Positions 42,901-51,099 of a DNA stretch of 64,000 nucleotides are shown here, one piece after another. A program made the position numbers and the translations under genes. The notes beneath the pieces were generated by a model. The model saw only the letters and a list, made by a program, of their open reading frames with translations. It was not told where the DNA came from and ran no database searches. The DNA comes from Bradyrhizobium jicamae (lineage in GTDB: Bacteria; Pseudomonadota; Alphaproteobacteria; Rhizobiales; Xanthobacteraceae): positions 1 to 64,000 of the forward strand of contig NZ_JAFCJX010000023.1 of NCBI RefSeq assembly GCF_018130695.1, given 5' to 3'. Positions within the stretch are counted from its first letter, which is position 1. Each line of letters opens with the position of its first letter.

Positions 42901-43695
42901 ATGCGCGACGACGGTCCCGGAAAAAGCGATCAGCTCGCAACGACCGACCAACTCGCGCGCCTGCGACAATTCACGCCGGCGCGCATCGCGCTCGGTCGCG
43001 CCGGGTCCGGGCAACCGACCGGGACGAGCCTCCGCTTCATGCTCGATCATGCCCGCGCACGCGACGCCGTTCACGCTGCACTTGATTTCGAGGCGATTGG
43101 ACAATCGCTTCGAGAGCGAGGCTGGAGCGCCGTTACCGTCCGGAGCGCTGCGGCCGATCGGACCGAGTATCTGCGCCGCCCGGATCTGGGACGCCGCCTT
43201 TCGCCCGAGGGACGTCTTGCCATCGAGGGCCTGCGGCGTGGCGACAATATCGCGATCGTCGCCGCCGATGGTCTCTCCGCTTCGGCCATCGAGATCAACC
43301 TTCAGCCATTGCTCGATCATCTGCGACGGCTGTTGTTGGCCCGGGGCCTCACAATCGGTCCCCTCGTTCTGGTCGAGCAGGGACGCGTCGCGATCGGTGA
43401 CGAGATTGGTGAAATGCTTGGCGCGGGGCTGGTCGTCGTCCTGATCGGCGAACGTCCGGGTCTGTCCGCGGCGGACTCGCTCGGCGCCTACATGACGTGG
43501 CGGCCACGGATCGGCACGATGGATTCAAACCGAAACTGCATATCCAATATTCGCCCGGCGGGACTGCCGCCGGAAGAGGCTGCGACACAGATCATCGGCA
43601 TAATCGAGCTAGCGTTCAAGCATGCCGTGACAGGCGTCCAGCTGAACGACTTGCGGGGAGGTGAAGCAATCCCTGTAGTCGGGCCTCAAGAATAG
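42901..43695 (+). CDS. eutC: Ethanolamine ammonia-lyase small subunit
   Basis: This 264-residue protein contains the conserved EutC core: 'TPARIALGRAGSGQPT', 'EQGRVAIGDEIGEMLGAGLVVVLIGERPGL', 'DSLGAYMTWRPRIG' and 'DSNRNCISNIRPAGL'. EutC forms part of the cobalamin-binding site with EutB. It starts two bases after the EutB stop. It closes the operon and ends just before the tRNA-Ser-like repeat that borders the module. Confidence 0.95.
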   Translation: MRDDGPGKSDQLATTDQLARLRQFTPARIALGRAGSGQPTGTSLRFMLDHARARDAVHAALDFEAIGQSLRERGWSAVTVRSAAADRTEYLRRPDLGRRLSPEGRLAIEGLRRGDNIAIVAADGLSASAIEINLQPLLDHLRRLLLARGLTIGPLVLVEQGRVAIGDEIGEMLGAGLVVVLIGERPGLSAADSLGAYMTWRPRIGTMDSNRNCISNIRPAGLPPEEAATQIIGIIELAFKHAVTGVQLNDLRGGEAIPVVGPQE

Positions 43696-43904
43696 GCAAA
43701 CCAAATCGGTCGCCTGGCCAACTGGTAGCTACTTTCACTCTCACGGTGCATGCTGCACCTGCATATTGAATGGCACCGGCGTCGGTAGCGATCCAGTCGC
43801 CGCGCCATGAGCCCGAACTGCGCGACTGCAAGGGATGGCCCTAGATCGTCTCAGTCGGGGGCACAGAATCATACAAAGTCGTGGGCAGGCGCAGAAAATC
43901 GCAC

Positions 43905-43921
43905 AAATGGCGGAGAGAGTG
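43905..43921 (-). repeat. tRNA-Ser-like 3' end, right copy
   Basis: This is the second copy of AAATGGCGGAGAGAGTG, identical to 33,889-33,905. Here the likeness to tRNA continues into a T-arm (GGGAGTCGAACC on this strand). The two copies enclose 10 kb with the DadA/MocR genes and the importer/EutBC operon, consistent with attachment sites of a module that once used a tRNA-Ser gene. Confidence 0.65.
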
Positions 43922-44111
43922 GGAGTCGAACCAACGGTTTTTAATCATTCCACTTGAAGCTGCTGAGTAAGTGCCTGCCTCCTCCAAAGATTTTGAGTCC
44001 GAGCGGGGTTCGATTCCGGTCGGGTGATTGTGGAGACAAGAACCGCCTGGACCGTGCCTGCTGTAGAGCGCTTGCTGATTTGTTTTTGCCAGCCAATGTC
44101 GCGTGCCCTCC

Positions 44112-44135
44112 TGCTGGTATTTCTGCTGGTATCGG
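44112..44135. repeat. Direct repeat near the right island end
   Basis: TGCTGGTAT-TTCTGCTGGTATCGG matches 23,172-23,195 at 22 of 24 bases in the same orientation. It lies 59 bases before the right tRNA-Leu end copy, whereas the left copy lies 112 bases after the tRNA. Arm-type recombination sites are one explanation. Confidence 0.55.
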
Positions 44136-44193
44136 CAGCAACGGGTGACAAGAATCATTATGATTTCAAACCGTTATGGTAGTAAGCGATTGT

Positions 44194-44208
44194 CGGCCAG
44201 GGGCACCA
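44194..44208 (+). repeat. Island attachment repeat, right (attR)
   Basis: CGGCCAGGGGCACCA is an exact copy of the tRNA-Leu(CAA) 3' end at 23,046-23,060, in the same orientation. The base before it differs, so the identity is 15 bases. This marks the far end of the insertion. Confidence 0.8.
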
Positions 44209-44371
44209 GCCTTCGCTGCTTCGCAGCTACGGCTTCGCAAGCCGGTCTCCCGTAGCGAAGCGCCCCCCTGGTCCGCCACAACAGCCGGCCGGATTCGGTC
44301 GGCCGCATCATTTTCGACAACGTGAAATGTTCGGGCTGGTCCGTTTCGCATTTGGACGATCTCAAGACCGT

Positions 44372-46087
44372 TCATGGCGACGACGGCATGCACCGATAGC
44401 TTTCGGCGCGCAGACGGTCGCCGCCAGCGTAGTGAGGATAGTTCGGGTAACGGCACATCGGACGGGATGCCAGGAGCTTGAACGGCGCGGCCGTCTCTTT
44501 GACGGTCTGGACCAACGCATCCGCCGGCGGCACGCCCTCGTTGACCCACTTGTCCAGCGGGTCGAGCAGATCGACCATGGTCGGCACCAGCTTGCCGTCG
44601 GTCACGCTCGTCGCCGGCCCTGAATGCGTGGAGGCGGGCGATATGAAGAGACGAACGGATTGATCGACGGTTGATTTCCCGATCCTTGCCGTAACGGCAT
44701 CGACGTAATTGATGGCCGAGAGCGGGCTGAGCGCAAGATCGCCGGAGTTGGAGCGAATGATCAACTTGCCGCCGCGCGCGAAAAATACCGACAGATCCGG
44801 GTTCGTCGAATCGAGCAATTCAGACAATTGCAGCAGGCGATCGCGAAATTTTTCCGGATCGAACGCACCCGGATCGAACGTCGCGTCCTTGGTGACGAAG
44901 AACCGAACAAAATTCGCGCCATACAGCCAGTGGATCGAAGACGTCTCCGGGTCCACGACTGACGTCGGCACGGCTGCTCCTGTCACCCACCGCACCATAT
45001 GCGGGCTGCGAGGGTCCGGCGTGATCTCGTTGCCGTACAGCCACTTTGGATAGGTCGAGAGGCCGTTTGCGACCGGAAACGGCAGGGTATAGGGCGAATG
45101 GACGGCCGCGATGGCTGCAATCTGCTTGTCGGAGAGACAGGTATCGCCGCTGTCCGCACCGTCGGCACAGCGCAATTGCTGCAGATCGATCTTTGCGGGA
45201 CAGCCGAGATAGTTGTTGATCACGCCGTCCGCGAGTCCGTCCAGCGCATCGCAGCGGTCGGCGACGAATTTCGCGAACATGCCGACTTTCGCGGGCGATA
45301 CCCATCCGCCTCGAAGCTGTGGCGCCTCATGATGAACGAAAGCCTGGAAAATCATCGAGATTTGAATCGCCGGCACGACGCTGACGATGCCGTCGTAATC
45401 CGCCGGGAAGCGCTGGGCCATCGTCAGGCCCTCGCGCCCTCCCTCGGAGCCACCGAAATAATACGTCCGGGATGGCGACTGGTCGTAAAACGCGCGGATC
45501 ACATCCACGCTGACGTCCTTGACCTTCTTGTAGGAGGCGTAAGCGTAGTTCAGGAGCATTTCGTCATTGAGGCCGAACTGCGCCACGTTAGCCGGCGCAT
45601 AAGCGGACGCCTGGTGACCGGAATCGGTTCCGAAGGTCGCATAGCCGCGCATCAGCGGGAGCGGATCGTCGGGCGCTGCGTCGCGCAACGGCGCAAGTCC
45701 GGTGATCAGCACGCCGTTGTATCCGCCACCGCCATATTGCAGCGCCTTGCCGTTCCAGGAGATCGGCAGGTTGATCTCGAAATTGATCAGCTGCGCGGCG
45801 GGATCGATCGGTGCGATGCTGCCGAGCACCTTGCAGAAATCGGGCGTCGCTGGCGTGGCCGCGGCGTTGGCGACGACGATGACAGCCGAGGCAACGCTGG
45901 CGTCGCCGCTTGGCAGTCCGATCGACGCGGCGGGAATGACACGACCGGCAAGCGTCGAACAAGCGGCCTTGAGCTGCTCCGCGCCGGGCCGCGCGGCAGG
46001 ACCGTTCTCTGCGCGGCAGGGGTCGCTGCTCGCCACCAGCACGGACAGCAATAGCAGTGACGTTCCAAGCAGCAAGCCGTGATTCAT
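44372..46087 (-). CDS. Tannase/feruloyl-esterase family protein lacking the motif cysteines
   Basis: This 571-residue secreted protein has a signal peptide (about 1-28) and belongs to the tannase/feruloyl esterase family, which splits aromatic esters. The nucleophile sits in 'YYFGGSEGGREGL' (about 225). Acid and base candidates lie in 'RSNSGDLALSP' and 'SPASTHSGPATS'. In the usual CS-D-HC motif the Ser is preceded by Cys and the His is followed by Cys, and these two join in a disulfide. Here they are Gly and Ser, so the pair is lost together. 'CDALDGLADGVINNYLGC', the calcium-site region, is kept. It lies 79 bases downstream of an acyl-CoA ligase on the same strand. Confidence 0.8.
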   Translation of the reverse strand: MNHGLLLGTSLLLLSVLVASSDPCRAENGPAARPGAEQLKAACSTLAGRVIPAASIGLPSGDASVASAVIVVANAAATPATPDFCKVLGSIAPIDPAAQLINFEINLPISWNGKALQYGGGGYNGVLITGLAPLRDAAPDDPLPLMRGYATFGTDSGHQASAYAPANVAQFGLNDEMLLNYAYASYKKVKDVSVDVIRAFYDQSPSRTYYFGGSEGGREGLTMAQRFPADYDGIVSVVPAIQISMIFQAFVHHEAPQLRGGWVSPAKVGMFAKFVADRCDALDGLADGVINNYLGCPAKIDLQQLRCADGADSGDTCLSDKQIAAIAAVHSPYTLPFPVANGLSTYPKWLYGNEITPDPRSPHMVRWVTGAAVPTSVVDPETSSIHWLYGANFVRFFVTKDATFDPGAFDPEKFRDRLLQLSELLDSTNPDLSVFFARGGKLIIRSNSGDLALSPLSAINYVDAVTARIGKSTVDQSVRLFISPASTHSGPATSVTDGKLVPTMVDLLDPLDKWVNEGVPPADALVQTVKETAAPFKLLASRPMCRYPNYPHYAGGDRLRAESYRCMPSSP

Positions 46088-46166
46088 CTGCACCTCCCAT
46101 TACTTCGGGCCTTCGCGCTCCCGTCGGCTATCTGATCTTATCGTCTTATCGCCGCAACCGTGACCA

Positions 46167-47765
46167 CTACACTTTCTGCGCCTCCGTCACAGGCCATTTG
46201 GCGAGCTCATGCCGCTGGAGCTTGCCGGTGGTGCTGCGCGGAAGTTGTTCGGGCCGCACGAATTCGATGAAGCGCGGGCGCTTGTAGCCGGCCAAATGCT
46301 CGCGGCACCAGGCGACGATATCAGCTGCCGAGGCCTGCTGATTCTGGCGCAGCACCAGCACGGCCTTGATCGTTTCACCCCAATGCGGGTCCGGGATGCC
46401 GAGCACGCAAACTTCCTGCACGGCGGGGTGGCGCGCGATCACCTGCTCGACCTCCGCCGGATAGACATTTTCGCCACCACTCTTGATCAGATAACGCTTG
46501 CGGTCGACATAGGTCAGCGTGCCGTCGGACTCGCGCCGCAGCAGGTCGCCGGTATGAAGCCAGCCGCCCTGGAACACCTCCTCATTGGCCTTGGGATCGT
46601 CGAGGTAGCCGCTCATGACGCTCGGCCCTCGCACCACGCATTCGCCGGCCTGGCCGTTCGGCACCTCGTTCATCGCATCATCCACGATGCGAACGTCGAG
46701 CAGCGGGCTCGGTTGCTTGCGTAGGCTCGGCTTCTCGCCGGGACGGCAGACGCCATGTGCCAGCAGATAGGAAACCTCGCTCTGGCCGAAGGCATCATAG
46801 AAATCGATTTTGAAGGTTGTGGTGAGCTGCGCGACGATATCCGGCATCATGTTGGCGTAGCCGATCGCAAAGCGGAAGCTCGAAAGATCGTAGTCACCGC
46901 GGCGTTGATGGTTGAGGACATCGGTCAGGACGCCCGGCAACAGCAGGGTCCAGGTCAGGCGATAACGCTCCATTGCGCGAAACATCGTCTCGGCATCGGC
47001 CTTGGCGAAGGTGGCGTAGATGCCGCCCGTGATCAAGGTCGCGTAGAGCGACTCGTCGCCGCCGCAGTGGAATAGAGGTAGCCAGCCGACGAAGCCGTCA
47101 GCTCCGGTGAGTCCGAACCATTGCGCCAGCCTGAGGCCTCGGATCGCAGCGGCGCGCTGGCTGATCATGGCGCCCTTCGGTCGCCCGGTGGTGCCGCTGG
47201 TGAAGAGGACGTTGTGGATGTCCTCGGGGGAAGCGACGAGGGGCGGCTCGTCCGGCGCGGCGGCCGCGAGCAACGCTTCATAGTCGAGCCAACCCTTGCT
47301 TTCGAAACCGTCGAGGCCGATCCAGTGCTCGAGGAAGGGAGCGCGGTCGCGCGACGGAACGATCGCGGCAGCGTGGGTGCCAGAGGCGATCACGACGCTG
47401 GGCAGCGTCTTTTCGAGGCAATGAAGCAATTCCTCCGGATGCAGCCGGATGTTCAGTGCAACGACGGTGACGCCGAGCGCCGCGCAGGCGGCATAAGCCT
47501 CGATATATTCGGGTCGGGTCTCGCACAGCACGGCGATCCGCCCACCGCGCTGCAATCCGAGATTCGCCAGCGCGCCTGCAAGACGCCACGAACGTTGTCG
47601 CAGCTCGGCATAGGTCAGGGAGCCGTGCTCGGAGGTTACGGCAACGCGATCCGCGAAGACAGTGAAGGCACGGCGGAACACACTGTCGATGGTGGTTGAG
47701 GAACATGCGGCAGCCTGGGCCGCGGCGGCCATCGGCGGAGGCGACGGGTCATGGCGATGCGGCAT
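46167..47765 (-). CDS. Acyl-CoA synthetase (AMP-binding)
   Basis: This 532-residue ANL enzyme forms an acyl-CoA from a free acid and ATP. Motifs: P-loop 'LFTSGTTGRPKGAMIS' (about 185-200), 'YDAFGQSEVS', 'HTGDLLRRESDGTLTYVDRKRYLIKSGGENVYPAEVEQV' around the hinge, and the catalytic Lys in 'RSTTGKLQRHEL'. A dispersed repeat covers any longer N-terminus, so the ATG at 47,765 is preferred. It is paralogous to the ligase at 57,290-58,837 (same hinge and P-loop style). The likely substrate is a medium-chain or aromatic acid. Confidence 0.88.
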   Translation of the reverse strand: MPHRHDPSPPPMAAAAQAAACSSTTIDSVFRRAFTVFADRVAVTSEHGSLTYAELRQRSWRLAGALANLGLQRGGRIAVLCETRPEYIEAYAACAALGVTVVALNIRLHPEELLHCLEKTLPSVVIASGTHAAAIVPSRDRAPFLEHWIGLDGFESKGWLDYEALLAAAAPDEPPLVASPEDIHNVLFTSGTTGRPKGAMISQRAAAIRGLRLAQWFGLTGADGFVGWLPLFHCGGDESLYATLITGGIYATFAKADAETMFRAMERYRLTWTLLLPGVLTDVLNHQRRGDYDLSSFRFAIGYANMMPDIVAQLTTTFKIDFYDAFGQSEVSYLLAHGVCRPGEKPSLRKQPSPLLDVRIVDDAMNEVPNGQAGECVVRGPSVMSGYLDDPKANEEVFQGGWLHTGDLLRRESDGTLTYVDRKRYLIKSGGENVYPAEVEQVIARHPAVQEVCVLGIPDPHWGETIKAVLVLRQNQQASAADIVAWCREHLAGYKRPRFIEFVRPEQLPRSTTGKLQRHELAKWPVTEAQKV

Positions 47766-47786
47766 CGTGGGGCTCCGTGGCTCTCG

Positions 47787-47842
47787 TTTGAGCATGATCT
47801 CTTCGGAAAACCGCTCCACACTTTTCCGGATCATGCTTTAGC
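47787..47842. repeat. Dispersed palindromic repeat
   Basis: This is an inverted copy of the first hairpin of the repeat at 12,717-12,768: 'gagcatgatctcttcggaaa' then 'cacttttccggatcatgctt'. It lies between two minus-strand genes and supplies the stop codon (TAA, 47,838-47,840) of the nitronate monooxygenase gene. Confidence 0.8.
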
Positions 47843-48797
47843 TCGCCTGCCGGCAACTGAACTGGCCGGCGGTGGCGAGGCTCGTTTCATATTCGCGGGC
47901 CAGCTGGCGGCAGAGATCCTGCACCGGTGGAATGGTCTCGATCCCGCCGACGCCCTGGCCGGCGGCCCAGATGTCCTTCCAGGCCTTGGCGTCGGTGGTG
48001 CCGAAATCAAGCTGCTGCGGAGGCGTGAGATTGTCGGGATCCCGCCCCGCTGCGGCAATGCTCTGGCGCAGGAAGTTGCCGGCGATGCCGCTGATCGCCG
48101 GAGTGTAGACAATGTCGGCCGCCTTGGATTCCACCAGCATTTGCTTCAGGCGCTCGACGGCAAGACTTTCCTGCGTCGCCATGAAGCGTGTCCCGACATA
48201 GGCCATATCAGCGCCCATCAGCCGCGCGGCGGCAATCTGCGCGCCATTGCTGATCGAGCCGCCGAGCAGCAACACGCCGTCGAAGATGCTGCGGATTTCC
48301 TGCAGCGCGGCAAAGGCGCTGATCATGCCGGCATGGCCGCCCGCGCCGAAGGTGACAGCGATCAGCCCGTCGACGCCGGCCTCCGCCGCCTTGGCCGCGA
48401 ATTTGAGATTGGTGACGTCGTGAAAGACAAGACCACCGTAATCATGCACCGCTGCGATCAGGTCGCGGTTGAGGCCGAGGGACGTAATCACCAGCGGCAC
48501 CTTGCGCGCGATGGTGAGGGCGAGATCGGCCTCGAGCCGGGAATTGCTTCGATGCACGACGAGATTGACGCCGAAGGGCGCGGCTCTCGGCAAGGCAGCC
48601 AGACGCTGGCCGATCTCGTCAAGCCAACCGGCGTAACCCTCCGTGGTGCGCGCGTTGAGCGCGGGGAACGTACCAACCACGCCGGATTGACAGCAACCGA
48701 CGACGAGATCCGGACCGGAGATCAGGAACATCGGTGCGGCCACGACCGGGACGGTCAGGCGGTTGGCGAACCGACTCGGAATTGGCATCGGAATCAT
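47838..48797 (-). CDS. Nitronate monooxygenase family protein
   Basis: This 319-residue FMN-dependent TIM-barrel protein belongs to the nitronate monooxygenase (2-nitropropane dioxygenase-like) family. Motifs: 'RLTVPVVAAPMFLISGPDLV' near the start, 'FGVNLVVHRSN', the FMN phosphate region 'FGAGGHAGM' and 'LLLGGSISNGAQIAAARLMGADMAYVGTRF'. Such proteins oxidise nitronates or act as NADH:quinone oxidoreductases or enoyl-type reductases. The gene sits between a Liv-type importer and an acyl-CoA ligase. Its stop codon lies in a dispersed repeat. Confidence 0.88.
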   Translation of the reverse strand: MIPMPIPSRFANRLTVPVVAAPMFLISGPDLVVGCCQSGVVGTFPALNARTTEGYAGWLDEIGQRLAALPRAAPFGVNLVVHRSNSRLEADLALTIARKVPLVITSLGLNRDLIAAVHDYGGLVFHDVTNLKFAAKAAEAGVDGLIAVTFGAGGHAGMISAFAALQEIRSIFDGVLLLGGSISNGAQIAAARLMGADMAYVGTRFMATQESLAVERLKQMLVESKAADIVYTPAISGIAGNFLRQSIAAAGRDPDNLTPPQQLDFGTTDAKAWKDIWAAGQGVGGIETIPPVQDLCRQLAREYETSLATAGQFSCRQAS

Positions 48798-48849
48798 CCC
48801 AAAGGAGAAACATCCGGACTCCGCGGCGGCCCGCAGAGCCCGGTCTCGA

Positions 48850-50019
48850 CTAATACTGCTTGAACTCGCTCAGGGCCTTGAACGCGTTCGCCTTGGTGTC
48901 GAACTGGTAGACGCCGACGGCCGTTCCCGAGAGTTGCAGGGGATTATCGAAACTGATCGGGGCGCTGAGGCCGCCGGTCTCGAAATTCTTCAAGCCCCTC
49001 AACTTCTCGATGGTGCAGGTGCGCGTCAGCTCCTTGCCGCACTGCCTCATGCCCTCGGCCAGCGTCTTCAGCCCGATATAGGCGACATAGGTGTAGCGAC
49101 TGATGTTGGAGAGCTCGTCGTCGGTGACGAACTTCTTCGCCAGCACCTTGAACTTGTCATTGGCCGGGCCGACCAGCGAAACGTAATCGGCGACCATGAA
49201 GTCGTAGCCGGCCGGCGCGGACAGGGCAGCGGAGGCCGGGATACCTTCGCTCCAGACGCCCGCCGACTGGATCTTCATGTCGAGCTTGCGGGCCTCGGCG
49301 AGGATATTGGCGGCGCCCGCGAAGATCCCGCCATTGGCCAGCACGGTCACGCCGGCCTGCTTCATCTGCGCCATCTCGGCGGAGAAGTTGGTGGTCCCCT
49401 TCTTGAAGGCGACGCGGACTGCGGCCTTGCCGCCGAACTCCTTCACCGCGCGGTTGAAACCGGCTTCGACGTCCTTGCCGAAGTCATCATCCTGCCGAAG
49501 GATGCCGTAGACCGCATCCTTACCTTCCATGTTGTCGTGAATGTATTTCAGCTGCGCGTAGAAGGCATCCTCGTAATTGGCGCCGAACGTGAAGACTGAT
49601 GGACGGACCGGCGTGTAGACCAGCTTGGCCGGAGCTTCGGTGACGACGGTCGGCAGGTTGTGCTCGGTGATCAGCGGCATCATCGCGAGCACGTTGGCGG
49701 TGCCGGACGTGCCGTTGAGCGCGAAGATGCCGTCGACCTCGATCAGCTTGGTCAGCGCCTGGAACGAGCGGGCCGGAATGTAGCCATCGTCTTCCGTGAT
49801 GACGGTCAGCTTGCGTCCGTTGATGCCTCCCGCGGCGTTGATCTCGGCCGCGGCGATCTTGGAGCCCAGCGCAAAACCCTTGCCGACGAAGGCCGCCGGG
49901 CCGGTCATGATGTTGACGTCACCGACCTTGATCTCGGTATCCGTCACCCCAGGTTCGGCCGCGTACGCAACCGTCGACAGCAGCAATGCTGCGGCACATG
50001 TAATAATGCTTGTTCTCAT
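48850..50019 (-). CDS. Liv-type ABC transporter substrate-binding protein
   Basis: This 389-residue periplasmic protein has a signal peptide (1-20, cleavage after AYAAE). It has the type I branched-chain amino acid-binding fold: 'DTEIKVGDVNIMTGPAAFVGKG', 'EINAAGGINGRKLTVITEDDGY' and 'VFTFGANYEDAFYAQLKYI'. These proteins also bind aromatic and aliphatic carboxylates. It is encoded 31 bases downstream of the livM-like permease and is the last transport gene of the run, with acyl-CoA enzymes on both sides. A carboxylate ligand is therefore more likely than leucine. Confidence 0.92.
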   Translation of the reverse strand: MRTSIITCAAALLLSTVAYAAEPGVTDTEIKVGDVNIMTGPAAFVGKGFALGSKIAAAEINAAGGINGRKLTVITEDDGYIPARSFQALTKLIEVDGIFALNGTSGTANVLAMMPLITEHNLPTVVTEAPAKLVYTPVRPSVFTFGANYEDAFYAQLKYIHDNMEGKDAVYGILRQDDDFGKDVEAGFNRAVKEFGGKAAVRVAFKKGTTNFSAEMAQMKQAGVTVLANGGIFAGAANILAEARKLDMKIQSAGVWSEGIPASAALSAPAGYDFMVADYVSLVGPANDKFKVLAKKFVTDDELSNISRYTYVAYIGLKTLAEGMRQCGKELTRTCTIEKLRGLKNFETGGLSAPISFDNPLQLSGTAVGVYQFDTKANAFKALSEFKQY

Positions 50020-50050
50020 GATACCCTCCCGGCGAAGTTGAGATGTCTTG

Positions 50051-51097
50051 TCAGTATGCGAGTGGCCAGTTGCTCCAGTATTTGCGCGCGTCTTTCCAGA
50101 CGCCGATCAGGCCCTCGGGCTTGAAGCGCAGAAACAGCACGATGACGACGCCGTAGGCCGCACCGCGGATCTCGTAGACGTAGTCGGTGAACAGCGCGGA
50201 TTTCTCGTCGGCAAACATCGAGAAGAACAGCCGCAACGTCTCGGGCAGAAACGACAGGAAGATCGCGCCGAGCACTGCGCCTGCTATCGAGCCGAGGCCG
50301 CCGAGAATGATGATCGCCAGCGCCTCGATGGAGAGAATCAGCGCGAACACGTCGACATTGACGAAGCGCAGCTGCAGCGACATCAGCGCACCTGCGATAC
50401 CTACGAAGAACGAACTGATCGCAAATGCCAGCAGCTTGTATCGCACGAGGTCGATGCCCATCACCCGCGCGGCAATGTCATGATCGCGGATCGCCATCCA
50501 GGCGCGCCCGATCCGCGTCCGCGAGATGTTGAGGGCGGCCAGAATGGTCGCAACGGTCAAGCCCAGCACCAGGTAATAGAGCGGCACGCCCTTCTGGACG
50601 TCGTAACCGAAGATCGTGGCGCCCTTCACGAAGACGCCATTGGGACCATGCGTCACTCCCTCCGCATAGAGGATGACATGGCTGATGATGAAGGAGAAGG
50701 CCAGCGTGGTAATCGCCAGATACAGCCCCTTGAGCCGCAGCGAGGGAATGCCCACGAGAAGACTGATCAGCGCGGCGATCAGGCCGGACGCCGGAAGCGT
50801 CAGCCAGACCGGCCAGTGATAGTCCGTGAGCAGGAGCGCATTGGAATAGGCCCCGACGGCGAGGAAGCCCGCCTGTCCGAGCGAGATCAGTCCGGTCTGA
50901 CCGGTGAGCATGTTGAGCGCGACCGCGCCGATGATGGCGATCAGTGAGGAAACCACCAGCGTGAGGCCGTAATTTCCGATCAGGAAAGGTGCAAGCACCA
51001 TCACGCAAAGCATTCCGGCAAACCAGGTCCACACGACCCTGCTGTCACTGAGCGCGACGAGCTGCCCCGGATTTTCCTTGAAATGTCCTGTTCGCAT
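50051..51097 (-). CDS. livM: Branched-chain-type ABC permease (LivM)
   Basis: This 348-residue membrane protein has about eight to ten segments and LivM hallmarks: 'LNMLTGQTGLISLGQAGFLAVGAYSNA' (about 80-106), 'YLAITTLAFSFIISHVI' and the coupling-loop 'RTRIGRAWMAIRDHDIAARVMGIDLVRYKLLAFAIS'. It forms the channel with the LivH-like protein encoded two bases upstream. The symbol indicates type, not proven substrate. Confidence 0.9.
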   Translation of the reverse strand: MRTGHFKENPGQLVALSDSRVVWTWFAGMLCVMVLAPFLIGNYGLTLVVSSLIAIIGAVALNMLTGQTGLISLGQAGFLAVGAYSNALLLTDYHWPVWLTLPASGLIAALISLLVGIPSLRLKGLYLAITTLAFSFIISHVILYAEGVTHGPNGVFVKGATIFGYDVQKGVPLYYLVLGLTVATILAALNISRTRIGRAWMAIRDHDIAARVMGIDLVRYKLLAFAISSFFVGIAGALMSLQLRFVNVDVFALILSIEALAIIILGGLGSIAGAVLGAIFLSFLPETLRLFFSMFADEKSALFTDYVYEIRGAAYGVVIVLFLRFKPEGLIGVWKDARKYWSNWPLAY

Positions 51098-51099
51098 GA

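Larger units (their letters stand above)
23046..44208. mobile_element. Composite genomic island at tRNA-Leu, integrase lost
   Basis: About 21 kb lie between the tRNA-Leu 3' end and an exact 15-base copy of that end (CGGCCAGGGGCACCA) at 44,194. Inside are transport and catabolic genes with no core housekeeping gene, a degraded phospholipase-like gene and pieces of other tRNA 3' ends. No integrase or transfer gene is seen, so the island looks fixed. Both flanks carry a 24-base near-identical direct repeat (23,172 and 44,112). It appears to consist of two modules, about 23.1-33.8 kb and 33.9-43.9 kb. Imprecise ends are possible. Confidence 0.75.
43696..44371. other. Right end of the island, several insertion scars
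   Basis: No gene is seen in these 675 bases. In order they hold a tRNA-Ser-like end on the minus strand (43,905-43,932, including the T-arm 'gggagtcgaacc'), a sense T-arm-like GGTTCGATTCCGG (44,007-44,019), a 24-base direct repeat (44,112-44,135) shared with the left end and the tRNA-Leu end copy (44,194-44,208). After 44,208 the DNA returns to Bradyrhizobium-like intergenic sequence with small palindromes (44,213-44,265). Confidence 0.6.

Noticed and set aside
43841..44158. A remnant integrase gene on the minus strand at the right island end
   Set aside because: The open frame is short, has no integrase catalytic residues and is made of tRNA scars and repeats; I treat it as non-coding.
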